This document shows, piece by piece, positions 8,355 through 16,851 of a DNA stretch of 64,000 bases. How positions within the stretch are numbered: position 1 is the first letter of the stretch; each line of letters begins with the position of its first letter. The position numbers and the translations under genes were made by a program. Below the pieces are notes generated by a model. That model searched no databases and was not told the origin of the DNA. It worked only from the letters and a program-made list of their open reading frames with translations. Source of the stretch: Intrasporangiaceae bacterium URHB0013 (GTDB lineage: Bacteria; Actinomycetota; Actinomycetes; Actinomycetales; Dermatophilaceae); NCBI GenBank assembly GCA_000620545.1, contig JIBA01000019.1, positions 142,254 through 206,253 of the forward strand, in the 5' to 3' direction.

Positions 8355-9770
8355 CTAGACGGTGCCGACGGCGGGTGTGCTCGTTGACCGTCCACCGGCG
8401 AGGCGTCCCATCGCCTCGATGGCTCGAGGCACGTCGGCGACCTCGACGGCCCGGATCCCGGCCGGTACGGAGGAGTCGGAGAGGCTGCCCGCCGGCACGA
8501 GTGCATGGCGGAATCCGAGTCGGGCCGCCTCGGCCAGGCGTCGGTCGAGACCGGTCACGCGACGCACCTCGCCGGCCAGTCCCACCTCTCCGAAGGCGAC
8601 GACGTCAGTGGCGAGGGGCTTGTCGATGACCGACGAGGCGACGGCGCAGACGATGGCGAGGTCGGCGGCCGGCTCGGTGATGCGGACCCCGCCGACGGTG
8701 GCCGCGAAGATGTCGCGCGAGCCCACCGGGGCCCCGGCACGCTTGTCGAGGACCGCGATGATCATCGCGAGCCGCGACGCGTCGAGTCCGCTGGAGGTGC
8801 GCCGCGGTGACGGCAGGGTCGACGGCGCGACGAGGGCCTGCACCTCGGCCACGAGCGGCCTGCGGCCCTCGAGGGTGACGGTGACGCACGTGCCGGGCAC
8901 GGCGTGGTCGCGGCTCGACAGGAACAGCCCGCTCGGGTCGGCCAGCCCGGTGATGCCGACGTCGGAGAGGTCGAAGCAGCCGACCTCGTCGGTGGGGCCG
9001 AAGCGGTTCTTGACCGCGCGCACGAGGCGCAGCCGCGAGTGCCGGTCGCCCTCGAACTGGATGACGACGTCGACGAGGTGCTCGAGGACCCGGGGGCCGG
9101 CGATCGAGCCGTCCTTGGTCACGTGGCCCACGAGGAGCACCGCGATGCCTTGGGCCTTGGCCGCCGCGATGAGGCTGCCCGCGACCTCACGGACCTGCGA
9201 CACGTTGCCTGCCTGGCCCTCGACGTCGGCGCTCGCGATGGTCTGCACGGAGTCGACGACGAGCAGACCGGGTGAGCGTGCGTCGACGTGGCCGAGCACC
9301 GTGGCGAGGTCGGTCTCGGCGGCGAGGTAGAGCGTGTCGGCCATCGCCGAGATGCGCTCGGCGCGGGTGCGCACCTGCGCGGCCGACTCCTCGCCGCTGA
9401 TGTAGAGGACCTCGGTGCCGGAGCGCGCCGCGCGGGCGGCGACGTCGAGCAGGAGGGTCGACTTGCCGACTCCGGGCTCACCCGCGACGAGGACCACGCC
9501 GCCGGGCACGAGGCCGCCACCGAGAACGCGGTCGAACTCCGCGACACCGGTCGGTCGGGCGGCCGCCCGGGTCACGTCGACGTCGGCGATGCGCTGCGCC
9601 GGGGTCACCACCGAGGCGGCCGTGGTGCGTGCCGCCGCGGGTGCACCCGTCTCGGCGACGGTGCCCCAGGCCTGGCACTCGCCGCAGCGCCCCACCCACT
9701 TGGCGGTGGTCCACCCGCACTCACCGCAGCGGAAGCCGGGCATGCGTCGGGTCGTCGTCCTCGTGGCCAT
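8355..9770 (-). CDS. radA: DNA repair protein RadA
   Basis: A 471-residue RecA-like helicase acting in recombination branch migration. An N-terminal C4 zinc finger uses Cys15, 18, 29 and 32. The Walker A GEPGVGKST is at 97-105, followed by the RadA-specific KNRFG motif, and the last third is a Lon-like domain without a protease active site. The chosen ATG begins MATRTTTRRMPGFRCGECGW. It leads a minus-strand cluster with disA and mutY and is divergent from a small membrane protein gene 72 bases away. Confidence 0.95.
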   Translation of the reverse strand: MATRTTTRRMPGFRCGECGWTTAKWVGRCGECQAWGTVAETGAPAAARTTAASVVTPAQRIADVDVTRAAARPTGVAEFDRVLGGGLVPGGVVLVAGEPGVGKSTLLLDVAARAARSGTEVLYISGEESAAQVRTRAERISAMADTLYLAAETDLATVLGHVDARSPGLLVVDSVQTIASADVEGQAGNVSQVREVAGSLIAAAKAQGIAVLLVGHVTKDGSIAGPRVLEHLVDVVIQFEGDRHSRLRLVRAVKNRFGPTDEVGCFDLSDVGITGLADPSGLFLSSRDHAVPGTCVTVTLEGRRPLVAEVQALVAPSTLPSPRRTSSGLDASRLAMIIAVLDKRAGAPVGSRDIFAATVGGVRITEPAADLAIVCAVASSVIDKPLATDVVAFGEVGLAGEVRRVTGLDRRLAEAARLGFRHALVPAGSLSDSSVPAGIRAVEVADVPRAIEAMGRLAGGRSTSTPAVGTV

Positions 9771-9842
9771 GGCATGACCGTACGGGCGGGGTGGGACAGC
9801 GCTCTGCAAGGGGCGGCCGTGGCGCCGTGAGAAAATGTCGGC

Positions 9843-10082
9843 ATGGAATCGGTCATGCCGTATGTGCTCGCCCTCGTCCCCACGATCGGTGTGGGCACGC
9901 TCTTCTACTTCGTCATCAAGAGCATCCTCGAGGGAGACCGTCGCGAGCGCCTCGCCCAGGCCAGGTGGGAGGCCGAGCAGGACGGCCGCACCGCAGCCAC
10001 CGCCAAGCCGGCCACACCCGAGAAGGCACGGACGCGCGCGACCGAGGCGCCTGCGAAGCCGACGGCCTCACCAGATCGTTGA
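9843..10082 (+). CDS. Small single-pass membrane protein, unknown function
   Basis: I do not recognise a named family. The 79-residue product has one hydrophobic helix (about residues 5-26, MPYVLALVPTIGVGTLFYFVIK) followed by a charged stretch (EGDRRERLAQARWEAEQDG) and a Thr/Pro/Ala/Lys-rich tail likely to be disordered. The layout, a short N-terminal membrane anchor with a charged cytoplasmic part, is common in small actinobacterial proteins. It is transcribed away from radA and lies upstream of lsr2, from which it is separated by an AT-rich region. Confidence 0.6.
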   Translation: MESVMPYVLALVPTIGVGTLFYFVIKSILEGDRRERLAQARWEAEQDGRTAATAKPATPEKARTRATEAPAKPTASPDR

Positions 10083-10149
10083 TCCCCGCTCGCTGATCCC
10101 CGCATCGCGGTCCGGCGCACGTGAGCACAGCGTTCCGGCCGGGAGCCAC

Positions 10150-10295
10150 CCCGTGAGGCACCTTATTTCCATTCGATCGCGCCATTCTTTTCGAAGGAAA
10201 TGCATTCATGGGGCGATGGCTGTAAATTGATCCTGCCCGTGAGTCGCACATTCGCGGATACCCCTCCAAAGGCAGACAACTTCAGATGGAGAAAC
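10150..10295 (+). promoter_or_regulatory. AT-rich upstream region of lsr2
   Basis: This stretch is far richer in A and T than the surrounding DNA, for example TTATTTCCATTCGATCGCG, TTCTTTTCGAAGGAAATGC and TGTAAATTGATCC. Lsr2 binds AT-rich DNA in the minor groove, so autoregulation is a reasonable inference. GATGGAGAAAC just before the ATG contains the ribosome binding site. No convincing -35/-10 pair could be fixed by eye. Confidence 0.5.
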
Positions 10296-10640
10296 ATGGC
10301 TCAGCGTGTCGAAGTGGTATTGATCGACGACATCGACGGTGGAAAGGCTGCCGAGACGGTGACCTTCGCCCTTGACGGCGTCTCCTACGAGATCGATCTG
10401 TCCGACAAGAATGCCCGCAAGCTCCGCGACGACTTCGCGTCGTGGACCGGTCATGCCCGTCGGGCCGGTTCGACCAAGTCCGCCTCGCGTCGTCGCTCGG
10501 GCGCGAACGCGGGTGGAGGCACGGCGAAGCGGAACGACCTCGGCGCGGTCCGTGAGTGGGCGCGCGAGAACGGCCACACCGTCTCGGACCGGGGCCGCAT
10601 CTCGGCCGACGTGCAGGCCGCCTACGACAAGGCGCACTGA
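10296..10640 (+). CDS. lsr2: Lsr2 nucleoid-associated xenogeneic silencer
   Basis: A 114-residue H-NS-like protein. The N-terminal half (MAQRVEVVLIDDIDGG...ETVTFALDGVSYEIDL) is the dimerisation and oligomerisation domain. A Ser/Arg/Gly linker follows, and the C-terminal DNA-binding domain ends WARENGHTVSDRGRI, with the RGR hook that enters the minor groove of AT-rich DNA. Lsr2 silences foreign and virulence genes in actinobacteria. The ATG is supported by a GGAG site and by the fit to the family length. A strong terminator follows, so the gene is probably monocistronic. Confidence 0.97.
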   Translation: MAQRVEVVLIDDIDGGKAAETVTFALDGVSYEIDLSDKNARKLRDDFASWTGHARRAGSTKSASRRRSGANAGGGTAKRNDLGAVREWARENGHTVSDRGRISADVQAAYDKAH

Positions 10641-10661
10641 CCACCGGTCAACGACGCAGTC

Positions 10662-10693
10662 AGAGGGCCCGGCACGCAGGTGCCGGGCCCTCT
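10662..10693 (+). terminator. Strong hairpin terminator after lsr2
   Basis: A perfect 14-bp stem AGAGGGCCCGGCAC / GTGCCGGGCCCTCT closes a GCAG tetraloop 22 bases after the lsr2 stop. It can act on both strands and also serves the convergent ligD-polymerase gene. It lacks a long T-tract, as is common in high-GC actinobacteria. Confidence 0.8.
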
Positions 10694-10734
10694 CGCGTGC
10701 CCGGCGGCATACGCCGTCGCGTGTGCCGTCACAC

Positions 10735-11619
10735 TCAGCCGGTGATCTCGGCGGCCAGGTCGCCGTCGCGCTCCACGCGCTCGAGCACCTCGTCCGCGGT
10801 CAGCTGCACGAGCTCGCCGCCATCGGCCCCTGCCTCGATCTCGTCCCACGACCGGGGTGCCGCGACGGTCGGGCGCTCCCGTCCACGAAGGGAGTACGGG
10901 CAGACCGTCGTCTTGGCCGCGACGTTCTGGCTCCAGTCGAGGAAGATCTTGCCCGGCCTCAGCTCCTTGGCCATCTTCCACACGACGAGGTCCGGATGTG
11001 CCTTCGTCAGCTCCTGTGCGAGCTGTTGGACGGTGTCGCGGATCTGGTCGCTCGTGTGCGCGCCGGGCAGCACGGCGTACAGCTGGAGTCCCTTGCTGCC
11101 GCTGGTCACCGGCACCGTGTCGAGCCCGATGCGGGCGAGCCGCTCGCGCACGATGAGCGCGACGCGGGCGCACTCGAGCAGCCCCGTGCCCGGACCCGGG
11201 TCGAGGTCGATGACGAGACGGTCGGGGTTGCGCGGCTCGGCGTCGCGCCCCTCCCCCGCATAGCGCCACTGGTGCACGTGCAGCTCGAGCGAGTTGAGGT
11301 TGGCGAAGTACGTCAGCCCGGCGAGGTCGTCGACCAGGGGGAAGACCGGGTCACGGCCGGCCCGACGGATCCACGACGGCGTGCCGGCGGGAATGTTCTT
11401 CTCGAAGAACTGCATGTCACCGACCCCGTGGGGGAAGCGGATCCGCGTGACGGCACGGTCGCGCAGGTGCGGCAGGATCACCGGTGCGATGCGCGCGTAG
11501 TAGTCGATCACCTGGGCCTTCGTCGTGCCCTCCCGCGGATACATCACCTTCTCCAGGCTCGACAGCCGCATCCGCCGCCCGTCGACCTCCACGGTCACCC
11601 TGGGCGCCTCGTAGGGCAT
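10735..11619 (-). CDS. LigD-type end-joining polymerase (Pol domain)
   Basis: A 294-residue stand-alone archaeo-eukaryotic primase-type polymerase, the Pol domain of LigD, which fills and templates broken ends in non-homologous end joining. The metal-binding DLDPGPGT motif, SGSKGLQLYA and the early YYARIAPVILPHL and RFPHGVG segments are characteristic. In mycobacteria this domain is fused to nuclease and ligase domains; here it is a separate gene whose ATG overlaps the ligase stop by one base (TGATG). No phosphoesterase domain is encoded nearby. An in-frame GTG one codon upstream is possible. Confidence 0.9.
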   Translation of the reverse strand: MPYEAPRVTVEVDGRRMRLSSLEKVMYPREGTTKAQVIDYYARIAPVILPHLRDRAVTRIRFPHGVGDMQFFEKNIPAGTPSWIRRAGRDPVFPLVDDLAGLTYFANLNSLELHVHQWRYAGEGRDAEPRNPDRLVIDLDPGPGTGLLECARVALIVRERLARIGLDTVPVTSGSKGLQLYAVLPGAHTSDQIRDTVQQLAQELTKAHPDLVVWKMAKELRPGKIFLDWSQNVAAKTTVCPYSLRGRERPTVAAPRSWDEIEAGADGGELVQLTADEVLERVERDGDLAAEITG

Positions 11620-12566
11620 CACTCACCACCGCCCTGGTCATCGACGTCACCGGGCGTGAGGTCACTGCGCAGGCCCTTGTATGCCGGCTGGCGCAGCCTC
11701 CCCTGACCGCTCAGCCCCAGCGACTGCACGTCGGCGACGAGAACCGGCTGCACCCACGTCGCGCCGTTCGAGTCCTCGGCGGGAACCGTTGCGGCAAAAG
11801 GGGACTCATCGGACGTGAGGGAGCGGAGGTCGCCGAGGAGCGCCTGACCAGCCTTGCCGGCAAGCCCCGCACCGACGCGCCCCAGGTAACGCAGACCACC
11901 CGGTCCCGGCACTCCCACGAGGACGGACCCGAGCCGGCGCGACCCGGACCCCGCCGCCTCCGGCCGCCAACCGCCGATGACGACCGAGACCGTGGCGCGG
12001 TGGGGCGACTTGAGCCAGAAGGGCGATCGCAGACCGGGGACGTAGACGGAGTCGACGCGCTTGGTCACGATGCCCTCGAGTCCCTGCTCCTTCGTCGCGG
12101 CGTGCAGGGTGGCCCCGTCGGCGAAGGTCGGCGGCGTCTGCCAGCGCGGGCCGGCGAGCTCGAGCCGCTCGAGCGTCGCACGCCGGTCCGTCCAGGGGCG
12201 CGACCGCAGCTCGACACCGTAGAGCCGGAGCAGGTCGAAGGTCATCAGGGTGACCGGCGCGGCCTCGGCGAGCATCGCCGCCCGCCGGGCGTCGGTGACG
12301 TGGAAGCGCTCGGCCATCGCGGCGAACGACGGGACGCCGTCACGCATCGAGACGATCTCGCCGTCGAGGAGCATGTCGGCGTACTCGTCGGCGAGCCCGC
12401 GCAGCTCGGGAAAGGCCACGGTGACGTCGCGTTCCGTGCGGGAGAAGAGGCGGATCTCGCCGTCCCCGACGTCGGCCAGTACCCGCATACCGTCCCATTT
12501 CACCTCGTGTGCCCAGCGGTCCCCGACCGGAATGGTCGACGTCGGCGTCGCGAGCATGGGGCGCAT
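11619..12566 (-). CDS. ATP-dependent DNA ligase (LigD ligase-domain type)
   Basis: A 315-residue ligase that seals nicks using ATP. The adenylation lysine is in EVKWDGMR, with downstream nucleotidyltransferase motifs EIVSMRDG, EGIVTKR and WLKSP, and then an OB-fold ending GLRSDLTPGD. The sequence resembles the C-terminal ligase part of LigD rather than LigB. Its gene is coupled to the polymerase and transcribed divergently from ku, with only 18 bases between the two start codons, so the three end-joining genes almost certainly share regulation. Confidence 0.9.
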   Translation of the reverse strand: MRPMLATPTSTIPVGDRWAHEVKWDGMRVLADVGDGEIRLFSRTERDVTVAFPELRGLADEYADMLLDGEIVSMRDGVPSFAAMAERFHVTDARRAAMLAEAAPVTLMTFDLLRLYGVELRSRPWTDRRATLERLELAGPRWQTPPTFADGATLHAATKEQGLEGIVTKRVDSVYVPGLRSPFWLKSPHRATVSVVIGGWRPEAAGSGSRRLGSVLVGVPGPGGLRYLGRVGAGLAGKAGQALLGDLRSLTSDESPFAATVPAEDSNGATWVQPVLVADVQSLGLSGQGRLRQPAYKGLRSDLTPGDVDDQGGGE

Positions 12567-12584
12567 GGGTGCATTCTTGTTCCC

Positions 12585-13589
12585 ATGCGAGCCATCTGGA
12601 AAGGCGCCGTGTCGTTCGGCCTCGTCAATGTGCCGGTTCGACTCTTTTCGGCGACCGAGAACCACGACGTGCAGTTCCGGCAGGTCCACGAGAAGGACGG
12701 CGGCCGCATCAAGTACCAACGCGTCTGCTCGATCGACGGCGAGGAGGTGCCCTACTCCGACATCGCCAAGGGTTATGAGGCGGCCGACGGACAGATGGTC
12801 GTGCTGACCGACGAGGACCTCAAGAGCCTGCCGACACGGTCGACCAAGGAGATCTCGATCGAGAAGTTCGTGCCGTCCGAGCAGATCGACCCGCTGCTCT
12901 TCGACAAGAGCTACTACCTCGAGCCCGACAAGACCGGCCTCAAGCCCTACGTCCTGCTGCGCGACGCGCTCGAGAAGGCCGACCGGATGGCGCTCGTCAC
13001 CGTGTCGGTGCGCACCCGCATGACGCTCGCGGTGCTGCGCGTGCGCGACGGCGTCATCGTCCTCCAGACCCTGTTGTGGGCCGACGAGGTGCGGGCGCCC
13101 GAGTTCGAGTCACTCTCGGAGGAGACCCACGCGACGGCCAAGGAGCTCGCGATGGCGTCATCGCTCGTCGACTCGTTGTCGGGCGACTACGAGCCGGATG
13201 AGTTCGAGGACGACTACTCCGAGGCCGTGACGCAGCTCGTCGCGACGAAGATCGAGGGCGGCGACATCACCGAGACGCCCGAGGCCAAGGGTGAGGAGAC
13301 CGAGGTCGTCGACCTGCTCGCCGCCCTGCAGCGCAGCGTCGACAAGGCCAAGGCGTCCAGGACCGGCGGCTCGTCCGACTCAGACTCGTCCGACTCCGGC
13401 TCGTCGGAGACCGAATCGTCCGGCTCGGCGGGCAAGGGCGCCACGAAGAAGTCCGCGGCCAAGAAGACCACCGCCAAGAAGTCGACCGCCGAGAGCGCGA
13501 CAAAGAAGACCGCCGCGAAGAAGACGACGGCCAAGAAGTCCACCGCCAAGGGCGCCACGAAGAAGGCGGCCACCAAGAAGGCCAGCTGA
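12585..13589 (+). CDS. ku: Ku protein, non-homologous end joining
   Basis: A 334-residue homodimeric ring protein that binds DNA ends and recruits LigD. The core begins MRAIWKGAVSFGLVNVPV and shows the family segment KGYEAADGQMVVLTDEDL. The final ~80 residues form an acidic Ser/Asp linker then a long Lys/Ala/Thr tail of repeated AKKTTAKKST units, resembling histone H1 tails. Such lysine tails in Ku are known to bind DNA and allow movement away from ends. The start is fixed by the family N-terminus and lies 18 bases from the divergent ligase start; no clear ribosome binding site fits, so the mRNA may be leaderless. Confidence 0.95.
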   Translation: MRAIWKGAVSFGLVNVPVRLFSATENHDVQFRQVHEKDGGRIKYQRVCSIDGEEVPYSDIAKGYEAADGQMVVLTDEDLKSLPTRSTKEISIEKFVPSEQIDPLLFDKSYYLEPDKTGLKPYVLLRDALEKADRMALVTVSVRTRMTLAVLRVRDGVIVLQTLLWADEVRAPEFESLSEETHATAKELAMASSLVDSLSGDYEPDEFEDDYSEAVTQLVATKIEGGDITETPEAKGEETEVVDLLAALQRSVDKAKASRTGGSSDSDSSDSGSSETESSGSAGKGATKKSAAKKTTAKKSTAESATKKTAAKKTTAKKSTAKGATKKAATKKAS

Positions 13590-13614
13590 CTCGGGCGGCG
13601 GTACGCCGGGGGCC

Positions 13615-13628
13615 GAGCGACGTCGCTC
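13615..13628. terminator. Palindrome after ku
   Basis: A perfect 14-bp palindrome GAGCGACGTCGCTC lies 26 bases after the ku stop. It could be a weak terminator hairpin or a protein site for the following gene, whose start is about 50 bases downstream. The sequence alone does not decide. Confidence 0.3.
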
Positions 13629-13680
13629 ACGTCTACGGCATACGCCCTCGGTGCGGCACGGGCGGCGCGAGGATGAGTGC

Positions 13681-14907
13681 GTGCGGACGGCGACGATCGA
13701 CGAGCTCACCCAACGGCTTCGAACGCTCCCCGAGAACCCTCGTGTCGTCGTCAGCGGCAACATGGCGGTCCCGTGGGAGGCGGTGCGGGCGCTCGACGCG
13801 GCGCAGCCGACCTACATGCTCCACGCGCTCAACGCGCCGGCCGGGCTGCCGGACCGCGAGGGCGTGACCGTCGAGACCTGCTTCGTCGGACCGGGTATGC
13901 GTCGCCACCCCCGTCTCAGCTACGTGCCGTCGCGGCTCTCCCTCGTTCCCCTGCTCTACGGCCGGGCCCTGCCGCCGGACGCGGTGTTGCTCCACTGTGC
14001 GCCCCCGCGCGAGGGCCAGGTGAGCCTGGGCCTCGAGGTCAACGTCCTGCCCGCCGCGCTCGAGGCGTGCCGGGCCCGCGGCGGGCTGGTCGTGGCCGTC
14101 GTCAACCCCCAGATGCCCTACACGTTCGGCGACGCACAGGTGCCGCTCGAGCACCTCGACCTGCTCGTCGAGGTCGACTCCCCCATGCCGACGCACACCG
14201 CCCTGGACCCCGACCCCGAGAGCCGCCTCATCGGCGAGCGCGTGGCCGCCATGGTGACGGACGGGGCGACGATGCAGCTCGGCATCGGCGCGGTACCCGA
14301 TGCGACGCTCTCGGCGCTCACCTCGCGACGCGGCATCCGGATGTGGACCGAGATGTTCTCCGACGGTGTGCTCGCCCTCGACGAGGCCGGCGCGCTCGAC
14401 CCGGACCACCCACTGGTGACGTCCTTCTGCTTCGGCTCGGCCGATCTCTACGCCTGGCTCGACGGCAACCCTCGGGTCCGGATGATGCGCACCGAGAAGA
14501 CGAACGACCCCGGGCTCATCGCCTCGCAGCGGCAGATGACCTCGGTCAACACGGCCCTCGAGGTCGACCTCTTCGGCCAGGCCAACGCCTCGCGCATCAA
14601 CGCCCGCATCCACTCCGGGTTCGGCGGGCAGACGGACTTCATCGTCGGCGCCCTGCACTCCCCGGGCGGCCAGTCGTTCATCGCGCTGCGCTCGTGGCAC
14701 CCGAGGGCCGACGTGTCGACGATCGTGCCGCTGCTCGACGAGCCGGTGACGAGCTTCCAGCAGAGCGCCATCGTCACCGAGCAGGGCGTCGCTCCGCTCT
14801 GGGGGCGCAGCGAGAAGGACCAGTGCCACGACATCATCGAGCAGTGCGCCCACCCGCGCGTCCGCGACGACCTGTGGGAGGAGGCGCAGGCCCTCGGGCT
14901 CGCCTGA
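13681..14907 (+). CDS. Acetyl-CoA hydrolase/transferase family CoA-transferase
   Basis: A 408-residue CoA-transferase of the acetyl-CoA hydrolase / 4-hydroxybutyrate CoA-transferase fold. The motif GIGAVPDATLSAL is followed by the catalytic-glutamate region WTEMFSDGVLAL, and the C-terminal domain has SGFGGQTDFIVGA. Such enzymes move CoA between acetyl-CoA and short acids, or hydrolyse it. The acid used cannot be predicted. The start is a GTG with GAGGA nine bases upstream; an earlier start would run through the ku 3' flank. Genes around it give no pathway hint. Confidence 0.85.
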   Translation: MRTATIDELTQRLRTLPENPRVVVSGNMAVPWEAVRALDAAQPTYMLHALNAPAGLPDREGVTVETCFVGPGMRRHPRLSYVPSRLSLVPLLYGRALPPDAVLLHCAPPREGQVSLGLEVNVLPAALEACRARGGLVVAVVNPQMPYTFGDAQVPLEHLDLLVEVDSPMPTHTALDPDPESRLIGERVAAMVTDGATMQLGIGAVPDATLSALTSRRGIRMWTEMFSDGVLALDEAGALDPDHPLVTSFCFGSADLYAWLDGNPRVRMMRTEKTNDPGLIASQRQMTSVNTALEVDLFGQANASRINARIHSGFGGQTDFIVGALHSPGGQSFIALRSWHPRADVSTIVPLLDEPVTSFQQSAIVTEQGVAPLWGRSEKDQCHDIIEQCAHPRVRDDLWEEAQALGLA

Positions 14908-14986
14908 CCGACGACGTATGCCGTCCGCTCGCCGGGTGCGACCGGGGACTCGCTCGGGCGCCCGATGCGGCTCGTAGGGTGACGAC

Positions 14987-15835
14987 ATGAGCTCGACCTC
15001 CCCGCATCCGTCCCCCGCCGCGACGCCTTCCGACTCGACGCCGTCCGACCGGGCGACGTCCGACCGGACGACGTCCGACCGGACGACTCCCGCCTCGGCC
15101 TCTGGTGAGCGGCCCGTCGCCGTCGTCACCGGGGGAACGCGCGGTATCGGCCTCGCCATCGCCCGGGACCTGGCGCCGACCCACCACCTCGTCATCGGAG
15201 GGCGCAGCGCGGACTCGGTCGCCGACGTCGTCGCCTCGCTCCCCTCGGCCGAGGGACTCGTCGCGGACCTCGCCGACTGCGCCCCCGACGGGTCGCTCGC
15301 GACGGCCCTCGACGCCCTGACGCAGCGTCTGCCGCGGGTCGACGTCCTCGTGCACTCCGCCGGCATCCTGCGCAACGGCACGGTGGCCGACTCACCGGTG
15401 CAGGACTGGGCCGACTCGATGACCGTCAACGTCGTGGCCGTGGCTGCGGTCACGCGAGCGCTCCTGCCCGCGCTCCGCGCCGCCCACGGCCTCGTCGTCA
15501 CGGTCAACTCCGGGTCCGGCCTGACGGCGACCCCCGCCTCCGGCGCCTACTGCGCCTCGAAGTTCGCCCTGCGCGCGTTCACCGACTCACTTCGCCAGGA
15601 GGAGCGCGAGCACGGCGTCCGCGTGACCTCGCTCCACCCGGGTCGCGTCCACACCGACATGCAGCGCGAGCTCGTCGACTTCGAGGGCGCGGAGTACGAC
15701 GCGGGCTCCTACCTCGACGTCGACTCGGTCGTGCGGGCCGCCCGCCTCGCGATCGACGCCGGACCCGACGCCAGTGTCGACCTGATCTCGGTGCGCCCGC
15801 GCGGCTGGCGCCCCGATCCGGGACACACCCCGTAG
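14987..15835 (+). CDS. Short-chain dehydrogenase/reductase (SDR)
   Basis: A 282-residue oxidoreductase with a classical SDR core: cofactor motif TGGTRGIG, NSAG-equivalent HSAG, and active-site Y-x3-K in YCASK with the preceding serine in NSGSG. The first ~40 residues are low-complexity Ser/Thr/Asp/Pro and contain a repeated TSDRT unit from a 15-bp tandem duplication. This tail is outside the fold, and translation could begin further in, but no better start is seen. Substrate is unknown. Confidence 0.85.
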   Translation: MSSTSPHPSPAATPSDSTPSDRATSDRTTSDRTTPASASGERPVAVVTGGTRGIGLAIARDLAPTHHLVIGGRSADSVADVVASLPSAEGLVADLADCAPDGSLATALDALTQRLPRVDVLVHSAGILRNGTVADSPVQDWADSMTVNVVAVAAVTRALLPALRAAHGLVVTVNSGSGLTATPASGAYCASKFALRAFTDSLRQEEREHGVRVTSLHPGRVHTDMQRELVDFEGAEYDAGSYLDVDSVVRAARLAIDAGPDASVDLISVRPRGWRPDPGHTP

Positions 15836-15923
15836 TCGTCGACGACACGACGTTGCAACCGGGGGTGGTTGGCAGCAGCCGGGTGTGTTGCGGGGGTCGT
15901 GCGCGGGCGGCGTGGTGCGACGG

Positions 15924-16721
15924 TCAGATGCGGCTGGCTCCGCGCGTCGGCACGAGGGCAAGCCGAGCGAAGGCCAGGGCCTCGGCGAGGTCGAGCTCTC
16001 GCTGCTCACGTGCCGCCTTGCGGGTCGACACCTCGACGACCACGTCGCCGACCCACCCGCTGTCCGACAGGTGCTCGAGCACGGCGGTGCAGGGCTGGGC
16101 GCCTCGTCCCGGCACGAGGTGCTCGTCGAGGAACGAGCCCAGGCCGTCGGCGAGGTGCAGGTGCGCCAGGCGCGGGCCGAGCTCCCGCGCCATCTCGAGC
16201 GCGTCGGAGCCGGCGGTCGCGGTGTGCGAGAGGTCGAGCGTCACGTGGTCGTAGGGCTGGTCGACCGGGTCCCAGTGCGGGAGGTACGCCATGACGTCCC
16301 GCCGCGCCGTGCGCCAGGGGTACATGTTCTCCACCGCGAGCCTGATCCCCGACTCGTGCTCGCGCAAGGCCACGCCGTCGACGAACCCGGCGGCATACTC
16401 CCGTTGCCAGCGGAACGGCGGGTGCAGGACGACGGTGCCGGCGCCGACCTCGAGCGCGAGGTCGATCGACCGGTCGACCTTGCCCCACGGGTCGGTGCCC
16501 CACACGCGCTGGGTCAGCAGCAGCGTCGGCGCGTGCACCGAGATGATCGGCAGCGCGTGCAGCTCCGACAGCGCCCGCAGCGCTCCTGCCTCCTGGGTCA
16601 CCGGGTCGGTCCACACCATGACCTCGATCGCGTCGTAGCCGAGCCGCGCGGCGGTGGCGAAGGCGGTCGCCGCGTTGTCGGGGTAGAGCGAGGAGGTCGA
16701 CAGGCCCACCCGGATCGTCAT
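15924..16721 (-). CDS. Sugar phosphate isomerase/epimerase family (TIM barrel)
   Basis: A 265-residue xylose-isomerase-like TIM-barrel protein. It begins MTIRVGLSTSSLYP and carries the spaced metal-ligand segments typical of the AP-endonuclease-2 superfamily (VVLHPPF, LAVENMYPW, VTLDLSHTATAG, HLHLADG). These enzymes isomerise or epimerise sugars or inositol derivatives, but the actual reaction is not deducible. The ATG six codons inside the longest frame is chosen because the family motif starts there. It is convergent with the SDR gene and stands alone. Confidence 0.8.
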   Translation of the reverse strand: MTIRVGLSTSSLYPDNAATAFATAARLGYDAIEVMVWTDPVTQEAGALRALSELHALPIISVHAPTLLLTQRVWGTDPWGKVDRSIDLALEVGAGTVVLHPPFRWQREYAAGFVDGVALREHESGIRLAVENMYPWRTARRDVMAYLPHWDPVDQPYDHVTLDLSHTATAGSDALEMARELGPRLAHLHLADGLGSFLDEHLVPGRGAQPCTAVLEHLSDSGWVGDVVVEVSTRKAAREQRELDLAEALAFARLALVPTRGASRI

Positions 16722-16851
16722 GCGGCCATTCTGCGGCACGGATCCGGGGTGGGCTCGGGGTGGGTCCGTGCGTCTCCGTCGACGGCGCGAGGGCGGCCGG
16801 AGCCCAGCGGCGCACGGGCGACGGCTCCGAGCCGGACGAGGGAGTATGCCG

